Source: Peribacillus frigoritolerans
GTDB taxonomy: Bacteria; Bacillota; Bacilli; Bacillales; DSM-1321
Length of the DNA stretch: 64,000 bases
Reading direction: 5' to 3'
Assembly (NCBI GenBank): GCA_030562215.1
Contig: JAUPFL010000001.1
Coordinates: 62,001 to 126,000 of the forward strand
This document shows, one piece after another, positions 63,945 through 64,000 of this stretch. A model generated the notes under the pieces. That model was not told the DNA's origin. It was given only the letters and a program-made list of their open reading frames with translations, and made no database searches. The stretch's first letter is position 1. Each line of letters begins with the position of its first letter. The position numbers were made by a program, and so were the translations under genes.

Positions 63945-64000
63945 GACAAACTAACCTACTAAGAGCTGTTGCAGCATTAATTTAGGGTCTTACATTAACA
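63945..64000 (+). repeat. Partial R1 copy at the window edge
   Basis: ACAAACTAACCTACTAAGAG and CTGTTGCAGCA resemble the left part of R1; the rest is outside the window or diverged. Confidence 0.35.

Overview
The window looks like an accessory-rich stretch of a chromosome from a low-GC, endospore-forming Bacillaceae member of the Bacillus/Peribacillus type. The evidence is AGGAGG-type ribosome binding sites and a set of spore genes: spo0M, cotS-cotSA, Spo0E-like peptides, a GerAB permease, cwlJ and a SleB-like hydrolase. Bacillus-type urate degradation genes, a FosB enzyme and an L-box (lysine) riboswitch fit the same picture. I saw no rRNA, tRNA, CRISPR array or intact transposase.

Layout. 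0-6.4 kb: cupredoxin, methyltransferase, family-4 glycosyltransferase, an ECF sigma factor with its anti-sigma factor, and spo0M. 6.6-13.7 kb: small membrane proteins, a GC-rich DinB gene beside a dead DinB gene, a racemase, fosB, a PepSY protein, two GNAT acetyltransferases and a chemotaxis receptor. 14-20 kb: oxidoreductase, DUF421 protein between two copies of a hairpin repeat, dicarboxylate/amino-acid symporter, decayed ArsR/VOC pair and an FAH-family hydrolase. 20-33 kb: mostly small accessory genes and remnants separated by a dispersed repeat. 33-44 kb: a metabolic block with riboswitch-dapA, a D-2-hydroxyacid dehydrogenase, tpx, the urate operon uraD-uricase-uraH, two PucR-type regulators and an NCS2 permease. 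44.6-48.8 kb: cotS-cotSA and a streptogramin resistance pair, vgb-vat. 49-56.5 kb: DinB, VOC, MFS, methyltransferase, a tandemly duplicated Spo0E/GntR segment and a DMT exporter. 56.6-60 kb: germination functions, including a SleB-like gene inside what looks like an IS231-ended mobile cassette. 60.6-64 kb: small proteins, proC and ykvI.

Three features run through the whole window. (1) An ~80 bp repeat, called R1 here, recurs at least 16 times, always in the same orientation and usually just downstream of a minus-strand gene. Its central stem is followed by a T-run on the minus strand, so it should act as a terminator. (2) A second repeat family has inserted into one R1 copy and left an 8-bp target duplication. 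(3) More than 25 reading frames are broken, nearly all explained by one base missing from a short homopolymer. That pattern fits sequencing or assembly error better than mass gene decay. Otherwise full-length genes with such a shift are therefore listed as CDS and marked 'frameshifted'; 'pseudogene' is kept for truncated or degenerate remnants.

Working together: uraD, uricase and uraH convert urate to allantoin under PucR-type control with a purine permease. The sigma/anti-sigma pair is probably autoregulated from an ECF-type promoter. fosB, vgb, vat, an aminoglycoside-phosphotransferase-like gene, GNATs and an MFS exporter form a scattered set of antibiotic-defence functions.
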